Below, one piece after another: positions 13,455 to 24,199 of a stretch of DNA of 64,000 nucleotides. The number at the start of each line of letters is the position of its first letter. Position 1 is the first letter of the stretch. The notes under the pieces are model-generated. The model saw only the letters and a list, made by a program, of their open reading frames with translations. It ran no database searches and was not told the DNA's origin. The stretch comes from an uncultured Pseudomonadales bacterium. GTDB lineage: Bacteria > Pseudomonadota > Gammaproteobacteria > Pseudomonadales > Balneatricaceae. Location of the stretch: the NCBI GenBank assembly GCA_943787595.1, contig CALSNA010000003.1, forward strand, positions 186,001-250,000, given 5' to 3'. The translations under genes were made by a program, and so were the position numbers.

Positions 13455-15230
13455 TTAGTACGTCCTGATCTTGGGTGGAAAAGCTGGCATGGTAGCCGGA
13501 TTAAAATTGACATCACGTTTCCCAATTCGTTCTTCTTCAGGGTAATAAACTGAGTGTTTGAGCCATTGCTTATCATCACGGTCAGTATAGTCATTACGGG
13601 CGTGGGCGCCACGACTTTCCTGACGCGCTTCGGCAGCTACTGCGGTAGCGAATGCCACTTCAAATAGATTATTCAACTCCAAAGATTCGATCCGATCGGT
13701 ATTAAATGCTTGACTTTTATCCTGTAAATAAACGTTTTGCAACTGGCCACGCAATTGACGCAGCAAATCAAGTCCTTTGCGCATGCTGGGACCTTCTCGA
13801 AATACGCCAAAGTACAGCTGCATGATCCTTTGCAATTCAGTTCTAACTACAGAAATGCGCTCACCACCTTTTGAATTATTCAGGCGTTGCAATTGCACCA
13901 TGGCCACATCAATATTGTTTTGAGTTGCTGGTTTGACACTGTAGCCATCACGAATTGATTTCTCAACCTGCAACCCAACCGCGCGCCCGAATACAACCAG
14001 ATCAAGCAATGAATTACCACCTAGTCGGTTAGCACCATGAACCGATACACAGGCAACTTCACCGCAGGCATACAGCCCCTCAACAACCCGATCTTTAGAT
14101 TCACTTTCAGGAAATAATACCTGACCACCCACATTGGTAGGGATGCCTCCCATCATGTAATGACAGGTTGGCACTACCGGGATTGGTTCCTTAACAGGAT
14201 CAACATGGGCAAAAGTGCGCGATAATTCACAGATGCCTGGTAATCGGCTCTCCAAGACCTCTTCACCGAGGTGATCCAGTTTAAGATGAACACAATCAGC
14301 ATTTTTTCCAACACCACGACCTTCAAGAATTTCCATGACCATAGCGCGGGCTACTACATCGCGCCCAGCAAGATCTTTGGCATTAGGCGCGTAGCGTTCC
14401 ATAAAACGCTCACCATCCTTGTTGATCAGATAGCCACCTTCGCCTCGACAACCCTCAGTCACCAATGTCCCGGCTCCAGCAATACCGGTGGGATGAAACT
14501 GCCACATTTCCATATCTTGAACCGGCAATCCAGCTCGCAAACACATACCAATACCATCACCAGTATTGATATGTGCATTGGTAGTGGACTGATAAATACG
14601 GCCCGCACCGCCAGTGGCTAAAACCGTTACTTTAGAATCAACATAGACGGTTTCACCAGTTTCAATACAAATAGCAATAACGCCAACGACAGCCTTGTTA
14701 TCATTAACAACCAGATCCACTGCAAACCATTCATTCAGAAAGGTTGTACCGCCCTTTAGATTACCTTGATATAAGGCATGCAAGAGCGCATGCCCAGTTC
14801 TATCAGCAGCAGCACAAGTTCGTGCTGCCTGACCACCTTTACCAAAGTCCTTTGACTGACCACCAAATGGACGCTGATAAATACGACCTTTTTCAGTACG
14901 TGAAAAAGGCAACCCCATATGGTCTAACTCAAACACAGCCTGGGGTCCAACGCTACACATATATTCAATAGCATCCTGATCGCCGATGTAGTCGGAACCC
15001 TTGATGGTATCGTACATGTGCCAGCGCCAGTCATCATCCGGGTCATCACTGGCAATAGCGCATGTGATGCCACCTTGAGCTGATACGGTATGAGAACGGG
15101 TTGGAAAAACCTTGGTAATGCATGCTGTTTTGATGCCTGCTTCAGTCAGTTGTAGAGCTGCCCGCATGCCAGCACCACCACCACCGATAACAACAGCATC
15201 AAATGACATGGTGCTTATATTTTCAGCCAT
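13455..15230 (-). CDS. sdhA: Succinate dehydrogenase flavoprotein subunit
   Basis: SdhA oxidises succinate to fumarate with covalently bound FAD. The dinucleotide-binding motif [13 protein letters not shown] is at residues 13-25, the FAD-linking His is in [10 protein letters not shown] at about residue 47, and the catalytic [15 protein letters not shown] and [13 protein letters not shown] segments are intact. At 591 residues the size is standard. It lies three bases after sdhD. Confidence 0.98.
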   Translation of the reverse strand: MAENISTMSFDAVVIGGGGAGMRAALQLTEAGIKTACITKVFPTRSHTVSAQGGITCAIASDDPDDDWRWHMYDTIKGSDYIGDQDAIEYMCSVGPQAVFELDHMGLPFSRTEKGRIYQRPFGGQSKDFGKGGQAARTCAAADRTGHALLHALYQGNLKGGTTFLNEWFAVDLVVNDNKAVVGVIAICIETGETVYVDSKVTVLATGGAGRIYQSTTNAHINTGDGIGMCLRAGLPVQDMEMWQFHPTGIAGAGTLVTEGCRGEGGYLINKDGERFMERYAPNAKDLAGRDVVARAMVMEILEGRGVGKNADCVHLKLDHLGEEVLESRLPGICELSRTFAHVDPVKEPIPVVPTCHYMMGGIPTNVGGQVLFPESESKDRVVEGLYACGEVACVSVHGANRLGGNSLLDLVVFGRAVGLQVEKSIRDGYSVKPATQNNIDVAMVQLQRLNNSKGGERISVVRTELQRIMQLYFGVFREGPSMRKGLDLLRQLRGQLQNVYLQDKSQAFNTDRIESLELNNLFEVAFATAVAAEARQESRGAHARNDYTDRDDKQWLKHSVYYPEEERIGKRDVNFNPATMPAFPPKIRTY

Positions 15231-15233
15231 AAC

Positions 15234-15581
15234 TTAAAAACCCCATAACAACTGGATACCCCAAACGATGTAGATAAACATAGCTGCGCCCACAACAACT
15301 TGAAATAGAAAACGGTAGCCAAAAGGCTTGATATAATCTGTGGATACAGACCAGAGCCCAATCCAGCAGTGGGCTCCCAATGAGAATAGAGCCATTAAAC
15401 TAAAAATACGTACCGGCAGCTGGGCATGCAACGAAGTCCAATCCTGAAAGTTAAGCCCAGGATTAGACAAGAAAAAGACTACCAAAAATACAGTGTAGCA
15501 TCCTAACACCAGCGCGGTAATGCGTTGAACCAGCCAGTCATAGAGGCCACTGCGGCCAAAACTGGTAATTGAAGTTACCAT
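15234..15581 (-). CDS. sdhD: Succinate dehydrogenase membrane anchor SdhD
   Basis: SdhD is the small cytochrome b556 anchor subunit with three membrane helices, binding haem and ubiquinone together with SdhC. The start at 15581 gives MVTSITSFGRSGLYDWLVQR, matching the family N terminus; a longer frame from 15617 would run far into sdhC. The quinone-site SGLYDW segment and a His in the second helix (LGAHCWIGL) are present. It overlaps the end of sdhC by a few bases and precedes sdhA by three. Confidence 0.93.
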   Translation of the reverse strand: MVTSITSFGRSGLYDWLVQRITALVLGCYTVFLVVFFLSNPGLNFQDWTSLHAQLPVRIFSLMALFSLGAHCWIGLWSVSTDYIKPFGYRFLFQVVVGAAMFIYIVWGIQLLWGF

Positions 15582-15952
15582 AACCATACTCCCACCAGAA
15601 TCGATAAAATTACACAACTGGACAGCACCACCTTGGCAGCCAAATTAGCCGATTTAAGTGTTTCAGCATAGCCGAAATCCATTATCAGATGCTTGACGCC
15701 AGCCAATAAATGGAAGCTCAGGGCAGTTAGCAGGCCCCAGGCGATAAACTTAGCCCCAAAATGTTGGGTTAATAATGATTTAACAGTGTTAAACCCGGCT
15801 TCGTTGGCTAACGAAAGGTCAAATACGTAAAAGAAAAAGATCAGCCCCACAAATAACATAACCCCGGTTACTCGATGAAGAATGGAAGTCAGGGCTGGCA
15901 GTGGTAGTTGAATGGTTGTAAGATCGAGGTTTACAGGTCGTTTTTTACTCAC
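15575..15952 (-). CDS. sdhC: Succinate dehydrogenase cytochrome b556 subunit SdhC
   Basis: This is the first gene of the sdhCDAB operon. The 125-residue protein has the N-terminal signature RPVNLDLTTIQLPLPALTSI, the SILHRVTG quinone/haem motif and the haem-ligand segment HLLAGVKHLIMD, with three predicted membrane helices. gltA, commonly adjacent upstream in relatives, is absent; about 500 bases of non-coding DNA follow instead. Confidence 0.96.
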   Translation of the reverse strand: MSKKRPVNLDLTTIQLPLPALTSILHRVTGVMLFVGLIFFFYVFDLSLANEAGFNTVKSLLTQHFGAKFIAWGLLTALSFHLLAGVKHLIMDFGYAETLKSANLAAKVVLSSCVILSILVGVWLW

Positions 15953-16452
15953 AGCAGTGTCTCATAAAAAATTTCGGGAATGTAATCAGCCAAATATTGC
16001 GATGTTACTGGTGAAATTAATCAACATTATGATGATACAGGTAAGGGATGGGATCTGGTCTTATTCGTCTAATAGAGCACTACTTTTACAGGAAGCTTCC
16101 AAGAAAATGATTTTGTTTGTTCATGTGATTTAACATCAACTAAAAATTCAAATTCACTCTTTACACAATGTGTTTATTGATCGAACCCAGTTAAGTACTG
16201 TTAGTTGCTTTTACAAAGCGTGACAGGCTTTGGTTTGCAATATTTTCCCTGATTTGATGTGTGTGTTCCAAATCTCGCAGACAATTATATTAATTTCTAC
16301 TCAATAACACAATCCAAGTAAAATTAAATATGTTGTACAAACTCTGTAAGCCAGTTAAAGGGATACCTCTGGCCTAAATTCATACTTGAGACATTAAGGC
16401 ATCCGCACAATATTTCGTCAACCACCAGTACTAGAGTATATGTTTAATAGGC
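15953..16452. other. About 500 non-coding bases between sdhC and the inositol region
   Basis: This AT-rich stretch must hold the sdhC promoter, reading to the left. No gene, tRNA or strong hairpin was seen. It marks the border between the conserved TCA cluster and the accessory inositol region. Confidence 0.5.
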
Positions 16453-17572
16453 TTATGTCTCGCGTCGCCAATAGTAATCTTGCAGTTGCCGCTCCAGTGT
16501 CGTTCTATCATGGCCTTGATGCAAGGCCTGCAACAATAAATCACGCCCACTATTGGGCGTCATACTGCCCACTGGCACATCACGATCCAGATTAGTAGGA
16601 AATGGATAGCTATCACTAATAATGGTCGCCAAAACATCCAGGGCTTCCTCATCTAAATCAGCAACACTGAGCGTATTATACAGGGCCAGTTGCATACGTT
16701 GATGATCTAAACGTTCCATGGGCTTGGCAAAGGGAGATGATATCTGCAACAGATTAGCCAATCGTTGTACTTCTGTAGTCCGATTGGCACCTGCTGCATG
16801 CATCAATGCAGGACTAAAAAATATAGCATCCCCTCTGGTTAATGGCAGTTGCACGGACTGATCTTCAAACAGTGCGATTAACTCTGGCTGTCGGTATAGC
16901 AGGTAACCCAAATCATAGCGCTGCGAAAAAGGCAGTAGCCAAGTGGGTCCGCTTGCAATGGCCATATCCACATGCGCTATAGCACCTTGTAAAGTCAACA
17001 TGGCAGACATAGCTTGAGCATGGCGAGGGAAACGTGCTACTGCTCTATCTTCTTGAAATCCCAAATGGTAGTCTCGATGCACAATCTGGGCTTTGCCACC
17101 AGGAGATACTGAGTTAACCTGGGCAGTCAGTTGGTAACCTGGGCCTAACCAAGCCTCGGCAGCCCATCCCAACAATGGGTTGCTGTAATAATCCACGAAC
17201 ACCGCTGGGGCCAATATCGCAGCCTTTTCCAAAGCATTCCAGATGCGCTGATTCGTACCTGATGCAGCGAAGTGATCCCCTTCCCCAATAGCAACATGGT
17301 GCTCTGCATCTAAGATCTGTTGAAAGACCTGAGACATTGCGTCAACACAAGTTGTATCCGTAAAAAAAACCCTTTATCATCAGCACTCCTGGCCCACGAT
17401 GCCAACATTTAGCCCACTCTAACTGAATGGCTGTCTTGTTCAAGGCATCACTACGCAGTTGTCCAGCACTATAAATCAGTATATTGTGTTCAACAGCTAC
17501 CGCATTAGGGTAATCTTGTAGCATTACAACATCATCAATGGACTGCTGAAATTCAGCTATTTGGGGTTGCAT
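16453..17572 (-). pseudogene. PhyH-family (phytanoyl-CoA dioxygenase-like) protein, frameshifted at a T8 run
   Basis: Two adjacent frames join into one dioxygenase of about 372 residues. The first (17572-17342) gives the N-terminal 70 residues from MQPQIAEFQ; the second (16453-17337) carries the core. They meet at eight consecutive T (minus strand; plus 17364-17371). With seven T the reading would pass from MIKGFF straight to TDTTCVDAMSQ. The core has the Fe(II) ligands H-x-D in IVHRDYH, the distal His in ALMHAAG and a nearby Arg, as in PhyH 2-oxoglutarate oxygenases. The start lies inside the end of iolG, so it belongs to the inositol operon. Its substrate is unknown. It may be a recent pseudogene, a sequencing error, or expressed by polymerase slippage on the T8 run. 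Confidence 0.8.
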
Positions 17573-18584
17573 ATTGCGATCCTGTTGGCTGCAATTGCTG
17601 TGGATTCACTGTACGCGCCTCAGCCCAGGACAAATAAGCTGCCTCGGCTAAAAGCAAAGCCTGCAAACCATCGTTAAGGCCAGGATAAGGAACTTCTTCT
17701 CCCTGAACAACTTTAATGAAGGTATCCAGTTCAGTGCGATAGGATGATGCATAGCGCTGTAAGAAAAAATGCATGGGCAGCGCACCGGTGACCCCATGCG
17801 TGTGATATTCAGTCACCATATTCTCGACCACATTACCAGTGCTTAGCATACCCAACTCACCGTGCACTTCAATACGCTGATCATAGCCATAGGTAGTACG
17901 GCGACTATTGGCAATCTGCACCAACTTACCACTAGCCGTAGACAGGCTAATTATTGCTGTATCCACATCGCCAACGGCACCAATAGCCGGATCTACCTGA
18001 CAGGATGCCTGGGCATTAACTGCAATAATATCTTCCTGTAACAAGTGACGCGCCATATCCAGGTCATGGATGGCCATATCCCGAAATAATCCCCCTGACA
18101 CCCTAATATATTCAAGTGGCGGCGGCGCTGGGTCTTTAGAATGAATACTGATCAATTCCACCGCACCAATGGCATTGTCCATGATCCGTTGCTGAAGCTG
18201 TTGAAAGTGCGGGTCAAAACGACGGTTGAACGCCACCATAACGTGGCTTACACTGCCAGTGACTCTGGCTATACATTGGCGCACGCGCGATAGAGAAAGG
18301 TCAACGGGTTTCTCACAGAAAACATGCTTACCTGCCAACACAGACTGCTCAATCAAATCAGCGTGGGTATGGGTAGCGGAACAAATCAGCACACCCGTAA
18401 TTGATTGATCTGTGAAAATTTTTTCTGAGATCACCTGCTTGCAATCAAGCTTTGCCGCCAGGCGTTCGGCACAAGCATAGTCTACATCACAGACTGCCGC
18501 TAACTGGGCGTGTGGATGTTGTGCCAAGTTGGTAGCATGGATGGTACCAATGCGACCTGCCCCAAAAACTGCATATTTTTCCAT
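17553..18584 (-). CDS. iolG: Inositol 2-dehydrogenase, Gfo/Idh/MocA family
   Basis: This is an NAD-dependent dehydrogenase expected to oxidise myo-inositol to 2-keto-myo-inositol, the first catabolic step. The Rossmann motif FGAGRIGTIHATNL is at the N terminus, the catalytic-site CEKPVDL in the middle, and DMAIHDLDMARHL matches the family's Asp/His active-site segment. Length, 343 residues, is typical. It sits 40 bases after iolE and overlaps the downstream PhyH gene by 20 bases. The assignment as myo-inositol dehydrogenase rests on its iol neighbours; close relatives act on scyllo- or chiro-inositol. Confidence 0.88.
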   Translation of the reverse strand: MEKYAVFGAGRIGTIHATNLAQHPHAQLAAVCDVDYACAERLAAKLDCKQVISEKIFTDQSITGVLICSATHTHADLIEQSVLAGKHVFCEKPVDLSLSRVRQCIARVTGSVSHVMVAFNRRFDPHFQQLQQRIMDNAIGAVELISIHSKDPAPPPLEYIRVSGGLFRDMAIHDLDMARHLLQEDIIAVNAQASCQVDPAIGAVGDVDTAIISLSTASGKLVQIANSRRTTYGYDQRIEVHGELGMLSTGNVVENMVTEYHTHGVTGALPMHFFLQRYASSYRTELDTFIKVVQGEEVPYPGLNDGLQALLLAEAAYLSWAEARTVNPQQLQPTGSQYATPNS

Positions 18585-18624
18585 AGATCAATACTTTAAA
18601 AAAGCCAACAATACTCATTGGAAT

Positions 18625-19533
18625 TCAGGTCATGATGCGATAGCCTGCCAATTCTGCAGCTTGGTACAGAGACTGGTAACCCATACAGGCATATTCAAAT
18701 GGGTCTGCCTGAACTGGATCTTGTTCAGCTTCAACAATCACCCAGCCTTGATAGCTCTGCCTAGCCAGAGCTTGCATGATCGAATCATAGTTAATCATGC
18801 CATCTCCCGGGACGGTAAATATGCCCCGTAATACACAGTCTAAGAACGAATCCTGCTCCCGTCTAACTCCGGCCAGAACATCAGCACGGATATCCTTGGC
18901 ATGCACGTGATTAATGCGCTGGCCATATTGCTCTATCACCTCTAACAAATCACCACCACCAAATACCAGGTGGCCAGTATCCAGCAATAAACCGACACTA
19001 GGAGCCGTATGCTGCATAGTTAAATCCAATTCCTGTCGAGTCTCAACTCCAGTACCCATGTGATGATGGAATGCCAGGGGCACTCCGCAACTAGCACAGT
19101 AGTCTGCCAAAGTTGACAAGCGCTCACCATAAGCTGGGAACTCAATGGCCGGCAGGATTGGTTTAGTGGCCAACGGCGACTGCCTGCGATTTTGAACCGT
19201 ATGCCAAGTTTCACCATAGACTAAAACAGCAGCACCGAGTTCATTGAACACATCCAATTGTGGTTTGATTCGTTCCATTTCATCCTGCAAACTACCTTGT
19301 AACAACTGACCTGAATACCAACCTGAAACCAGCTGTAGATCATGCGATTGCAAAACCTGATACAACTGATCAGCATTTTTTGGAAATTTACCCCCAGTCT
19401 CAGTGCCTGTATATCCTGCTAGGCGGGTTTCTCGCAAACAGGTTTCTAGAGATGTGTCACCACCCAATTCAGGTAAATCATCATTGGACCAAGAGATAGG
19501 CGACATGCCCAGTTTCAGTTGTAGCGGCTCCAT
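18625..19533 (-). CDS. iolE: Inosose (2-keto-myo-inositol) dehydratase
   Basis: IolE dehydrates 2-keto-myo-inositol to the diketo intermediate that IolD hydrolyses. It is a metal-dependent TIM-barrel enzyme of the xylose-isomerase-like family. The 302-residue protein begins with LGMSPISWSNDDLPELGG, characteristic of IolE, and has the metal-site segments AFHHHMGTG, LLLDTGHL and HVHAKDI. The stop of iolB overlaps its ATG by one base, so the two are translationally coupled. Confidence 0.93.
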   Translation of the reverse strand: MEPLQLKLGMSPISWSNDDLPELGGDTSLETCLRETRLAGYTGTETGGKFPKNADQLYQVLQSHDLQLVSGWYSGQLLQGSLQDEMERIKPQLDVFNELGAAVLVYGETWHTVQNRRQSPLATKPILPAIEFPAYGERLSTLADYCASCGVPLAFHHHMGTGVETRQELDLTMQHTAPSVGLLLDTGHLVFGGGDLLEVIEQYGQRINHVHAKDIRADVLAGVRREQDSFLDCVLRGIFTVPGDGMINYDSIMQALARQSYQGWVIVEAEQDPVQADPFEYACMGYQSLYQAAELAGYRIMT

Positions 19534-20354
19534 TATCGTCGTCCTATTTGTTGATCCTGTTCAATGATCCATTCATGAGCCGGATCGTTGGCAAAATGCC
19601 ATACCCTCACTGGTCCTGCCATAACATTAAGGTAATAGCTGGTGTAGCCATGAGGCACCCCCACCGGATGATAGCCTTCTGGAACCAATACTACATCACG
19701 ATCCTCTGCACTTAGGGTTTCATCTAAGCGACGATCATCGGTGTAAACGCGTTGATGCACATATCCCATAGGCGGATCCAGACGGTGGTAATAGGTTTCC
19801 TCCAGCTGACTTTCAATGGGCACAATATTACGATCATGCTTATGAGGTGGATAAGAGGACCAATGACCAGATGGTGTGATGACTTCAACCACCAGCAAAC
19901 TATCAGCAGCATGAGTTTGTGGTAAAATATTGCGTACATAACGCGTATTGGTTCCCCGCCCACGTATTTCCTGAGACATGCATGACACATCAATCAACCG
20001 TGCCGAACAACTATCTGGATGGCCTGGCGCACTGCAAACAGCTAATTCAACATTATCTTCAGCAACGACTTCAGCGATTGCACCAGCTGGTATGTAAATG
20101 GCCCCGGGCGCGCAATCTTCGAATACCGACTGACGGCCACCTATACCTTGCCAATACTTACCCTGAACAGCCACTGATACGGTACCTGTTAAGACGACCA
20201 GACATAATTCTCGCCCTGAATCATGCAATTTTAGCATCTGCCCCGAGATCAAATCATGTACAGCAAAACCCACATATTGCCAGTTGGCTGATTGTGGCGT
20301 AACCTGATGCACCTGACTACATACGGCTGGTTTAACCAGTAACCTGCTCATCAA
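19533..20354 (-). CDS. iolB: 5-deoxy-glucuronate isomerase (copy 1)
   Basis: IolB isomerises 5-deoxy-glucuronate to 2-deoxy-5-keto-gluconate. The 273-residue bicupin has the metal-site motif YPPHKHD and a matching Glu in EETYYHRLDP, then the EGYHPVGVPHGY segment. Its start overlaps the end of iolD by four bases. A second IolB homologue lies on the plus strand at 30408; this copy has the more family-typical sequence. Confidence 0.92.
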   Translation of the reverse strand: MMSRLLVKPAVCSQVHQVTPQSANWQYVGFAVHDLISGQMLKLHDSGRELCLVVLTGTVSVAVQGKYWQGIGGRQSVFEDCAPGAIYIPAGAIAEVVAEDNVELAVCSAPGHPDSCSARLIDVSCMSQEIRGRGTNTRYVRNILPQTHAADSLLVVEVITPSGHWSSYPPHKHDRNIVPIESQLEETYYHRLDPPMGYVHQRVYTDDRRLDETLSAEDRDVVLVPEGYHPVGVPHGYTSYYLNVMAGPVRVWHFANDPAHEWIIEQDQQIGRR

Positions 20355-22188
20355 TAACCTCTCTCTGCTAAACGTTGGGCCAAATAAAGTTCATGCTGCT
20401 GCTGGACTTGCTTTCGGCTGGATACTTCTGGCACTTCCACTTCCCACCAGCAGCTTCCCGGAGAACTAGGCATAGGATCGGTATCAATTACCACTACACT
20501 AACATTCTGACGTTGACACGCTGCAGCCACAGCAGTACCCAAATCACCGATGTTACAGACATGTTCAGCATGAGCACCCAGAGCACGTGCATGGCCAGCA
20601 AAATCAATATTTGCCAGCTGTTGATGACGAGTATCACTCAGCAAATTATTAAAATTGGCTCCGCCAGTAGCCATCTGCAATCGGTTGATACAACTAAAGC
20701 CTCGGTTATCTAATACCACAATAGTCAACTGTAACCCCAGGCTAACAGCAGTGGCAATATCGGAATTCATCATTAGGTAGGAGCCATCCCCCACCATCAC
20801 CACGACCTGCCGATCAGGTTCCGCTAATTTAACTCCCACACCGGCAGCAATTTCATAGCCCATGCAAGAGTAGCCATATTCCATATGATAGCCACCTACC
20901 GTTGTAGCTTGCCAATGCTTGTGTAGTTCTGCCGGCAGACTGCCAGCAGCACCAATCACTACAGCATTAGTGCTGACATACTGGTTAACAACCGCAACAA
21001 CCTGAGCATCGCTGGGGTTAACCGTATCAGGATCAGCATCTAATAATAATTGCTGCTCTAAAGTCCATTTGGCTTTGAGCGTTTGTAATTGTTGTAACCA
21101 ACCCTTTGTACTACGATACTCACCCAACTGGGTCGATAATATCTGCAAGCTCGTCCTGGCATCACCGATACAGGTCTGGGCACGATATTTAATCGCGTCG
21201 AATGGCTGCACATTTAGCTGGATCACAGGGCTCTTAAACAGGCTGTTGGAACCTGTGATAAAGTCTTGCAGGCGTGTACCTACTGCCAGCACCAGATCCG
21301 TTTCCCGAGCTAAACTGTTGGCAGAGGTAACCCCGGTTACGCCAATGGCCCCAGCATTCAAGGCATGATCAGCAGGTAATGACGACTTGCCAGCTTGAGT
21401 TTCCACTACTGGGATAGCATGCTGTTCAGCAAACTGCCGTAGAACTTGTTCAGATTGAGAGTAACGTACCCCACCACCCGCCACAAGCAACGGCCTTTGG
21501 GAGGCTTTCAAACTAGCTACAGCCTGCTCTATTTCTCTGTTGTCTGGCGCCTGACGCCGCTGGACCCAGACTCGCCGTTCAAACAGACTAACCGGATAAT
21601 AAAATGCCTGTGACTGCACATCCTGGCAGATACTGAGCGTCACCGGACCACATTGCGCAGGATCAATGAAAACCTGTACAGCACGAGGCAGCACCTGCAA
21701 CAGTTGCTCTGGACGGCTGATACGATCATAATAACGACTGACTGGGCGGAAACAATCACTGGCAGACACCGTACCATCCTGAAAATCTTCCACCTGCTGC
21801 AGAACAGGATCTGGCAATTGACTCGCAAAGACGTCGCCTGGTAACAATAATACGGGCAGACGGTTGACATGTGCTAAGGCCGCAGCAGTTACCATATTAG
21901 TCGCACCGGGCCCAATAGACGATGTTGCGACCATAACCTGCTGGCGTTGGCGGGCCTTGGCAAAGGCAATAGCAGCGTGGGCCATAGACTGCTCATTATG
22001 ACCCCGGTAAGTCGGTAACTGTTCCTGCACTGAATAAAGTGCTTCACCAAGGCCTGCAACATTACCATGACCAAAATAGACCAAACGCCTGCAAACAGAC
22101 GTGGCTCACTACCATCATCAAGCCTTATATACTGTTGTGTTAGGTAACGTACCAGAGCCTGAGCTGTGGTCAAACGTTGTGTCTTCAT
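20351..22188 (-). pseudogene. iolD: 3D-trihydroxycyclohexane-1,2-dione hydrolase, frameshifted near its N terminus
   Basis: IolD is a thiamine-diphosphate enzyme that opens the inositol ring. The main frame (20351-22084) lacks the N terminus, which is found in another frame from the ATG at 22188 (MKTQRLTTAQALVRYL… to FAGVW). The frames meet at plus 22073-22076, where a run of four T on the coding strand replaces an expected five. One extra T would give FAGVWSIFGHGNVAG, the family consensus. The rest is intact, including the RGHNEQ segment and the ThDP-binding GDGSYLMMNSD. The full-length product would be about 612 residues. It is the only iolD here, so the pathway depends on this site being a sequence error or being rescued. 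Confidence 0.88.
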
Positions 22189-22208
22189 ACTATTACAACT
22201 CCAATTGG

Positions 22209-24137
22209 TTAGTTTCCAGAACCTGCTTGGGTAACCTCACCTCGAGCACGATCCCAGGCATTAATGATATTGCGGTAACTGGTGCGCATCTGTTGGATGG
22301 CAGTGTCATCATCAATTTTACCTGATAGCCAATCACATGCTGCATGGGCAAATGAAGTACGTCCAACGGCAAAGCCTTTAACCCATGGCTGTTTGGCCGC
22401 TACCGCAAAACTCTTAGCAATATCAGCCTCTGTACCATTGAGTCCTAAAACAATAATCCCCTGACAATGGGGGTCAAAACGGTCAATGACCATATTAACC
22501 TGAGTCCAATAATTTGAACCTAATCCGGGCTCCAACTTCCACCAATCAGGCTTCACACCCAGTTGATAAAAATGTTCCATAATGGCTGCTATGGCCCCAC
22601 AATCGGATTGTTTACCACTACGAGTTGTAATAATTTCCAATAACCATTCATGGCCCGTATGGCGGCAGGCCTGATCCAGATGCTGAATCAGCTTGTCATG
22701 ATGTTTACGAATGGCTTCATTATCATCCAATCGGTAGGGGCACAGTACCTTGACTGTCTGGTTCAAGGGCCAATCGGCCAAGTGCTCAACGAGTTCGCCT
22801 TGGGCTTCGTACTGCAGCGGAAACACACCCGATAATTCAACAGGGCGACCTACCCAAGCCTCAGATGCAGTCGCTGCGTGCAAGGCAGCACGTCCCATTC
22901 GATCATCAATCAATACACCAAAGCCAGAATCATGACCGGCTTCTGCCTGAGCCGCCTGCCATGCCAACTGCTTAAATTCACTTATTACCTGCAAATCACG
23001 CCCAAGCTCTGTTGCCCAGGTTACAAACTGATGCCGATGGTCAAAGGCAAACGCGATAATACGCTCGTAAGTTCGCGACCGGGTGGTCGAGCGGTGTAAT
23101 TGGTTCAGGTTTGGATCGAAGCGCAGTGCTTTAAATTTACTACCGCGGGTCAGAAATTCATTTAATTCAAGCCAAGAAGGAACAGCTGGAGCACAGCCAT
23201 GACGTGAAACAGCAAAAGCACCACAGGCATTAGCAAAAGTACAACTGGTATACCAGTCTTCACCCCTTAAGTAGCCACGCAACAGGCCAGACATAAATGC
23301 ATCTCCAGCACCCAAAACATTAAATATCTCAACATTAAATCCAGGGCTGGCAATACTAGACTCCCAACCATTAATGTCGGCTTCAAATACACGACAACCC
23401 AAAGCGCCACGTTTACAAACCAATACCGCATCTGTCAATTGCCGTAGCTTAGCCAGAGCTGCCAATGTATCAGTAATAGCACCGACAATATGAAATTCTT
23501 CTTCAGTACCTACGATCAAATCACAGTCAGCTATATACTGCTGCAAATGGTCACTCACTCCCCGATCAGCAATAAAACGGGACTCACCATCTCCATGACC
23601 AGCTAACCCCCATAGGTTAGGCCGATAGTCAATATCAAGCACCACTTTACTACCTTGTTGCCGAGCCAGAGACATAGCTTTATAACTGGCTGAAGCCACA
23701 GTTCTGGTACTCAAGTGAGTACCAGAAATCAACACCGCATGTGCACGGCCAATATAGTCTGGATCAATATCTGCTTCACACAAGGCCATATCTGCACAGT
23801 TGTCTCGATAAAAAATAAGTGGAAAACGAGTTTCATCCTGGATACCCAGCAATACCAATGCTGTCAGTCGTTCAGGGTCAGTTACCATGCCAGTAATATC
23901 AACGCCTTCGGCAACCATAGTTTCACGAATAAAGCGTCCCATATGTTCGTCACCAACCCGGGTGATAATCGCTGACTTCAAACCCAGACGAGCAGTACCA
24001 ATGGCTGTATTACTCGGGCTACCACCAACATATTTGGCAAAGCTGCCCATATCCTCCAAACGTCCACCTACTTGTTGGCCATATAAATCAACACTGCTAC
24101 GGCCAATACAGATTAAGTCCAGCGATGCTTGCTTCAT
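22209..24137 (-). CDS. iolC: 5-dehydro-2-deoxygluconokinase fused to a DUF2090 aldolase-like domain
   Basis: The 642-residue protein joins two domains. Residues 1 to about 330 are a PfkB sugar kinase with FAKYVGGSPSNTAIG near the start and the catalytic NVLGAGDAFMSG. This part should phosphorylate 2-deoxy-5-keto-gluconate. The remainder is a DUF2090 domain, a TIM-barrel related to class I aldolases, proposed to cleave the phosphorylated product to DHAP and malonic semialdehyde. This fusion is common in proteobacterial iol clusters. The gene lies upstream of iolD, with 20 bases between, and heads the minus-strand catabolic operon after the regulator. Confidence 0.93.
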   Translation of the reverse strand: MKQASLDLICIGRSSVDLYGQQVGGRLEDMGSFAKYVGGSPSNTAIGTARLGLKSAIITRVGDEHMGRFIRETMVAEGVDITGMVTDPERLTALVLLGIQDETRFPLIFYRDNCADMALCEADIDPDYIGRAHAVLISGTHLSTRTVASASYKAMSLARQQGSKVVLDIDYRPNLWGLAGHGDGESRFIADRGVSDHLQQYIADCDLIVGTEEEFHIVGAITDTLAALAKLRQLTDAVLVCKRGALGCRVFEADINGWESSIASPGFNVEIFNVLGAGDAFMSGLLRGYLRGEDWYTSCTFANACGAFAVSRHGCAPAVPSWLELNEFLTRGSKFKALRFDPNLNQLHRSTTRSRTYERIIAFAFDHRHQFVTWATELGRDLQVISEFKQLAWQAAQAEAGHDSGFGVLIDDRMGRAALHAATASEAWVGRPVELSGVFPLQYEAQGELVEHLADWPLNQTVKVLCPYRLDDNEAIRKHHDKLIQHLDQACRHTGHEWLLEIITTRSGKQSDCGAIAAIMEHFYQLGVKPDWWKLEPGLGSNYWTQVNMVIDRFDPHCQGIIVLGLNGTEADIAKSFAVAAKQPWVKGFAVGRTSFAHAACDWLSGKIDDDTAIQQMRTSYRNIINAWDRARGEVTQAGSGN

Positions 24138-24199
24138 TTACTTACCTTAAACAATACATATTTCATATCTAAAAACTTGCTAGTTACAGTTTATCGCAC

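Noticed and set aside
15912-16133. A 73-codon plus-strand frame overlapping the sdhC start
   Set aside because: No family, no ribosome site, and overlaps a conserved gene.
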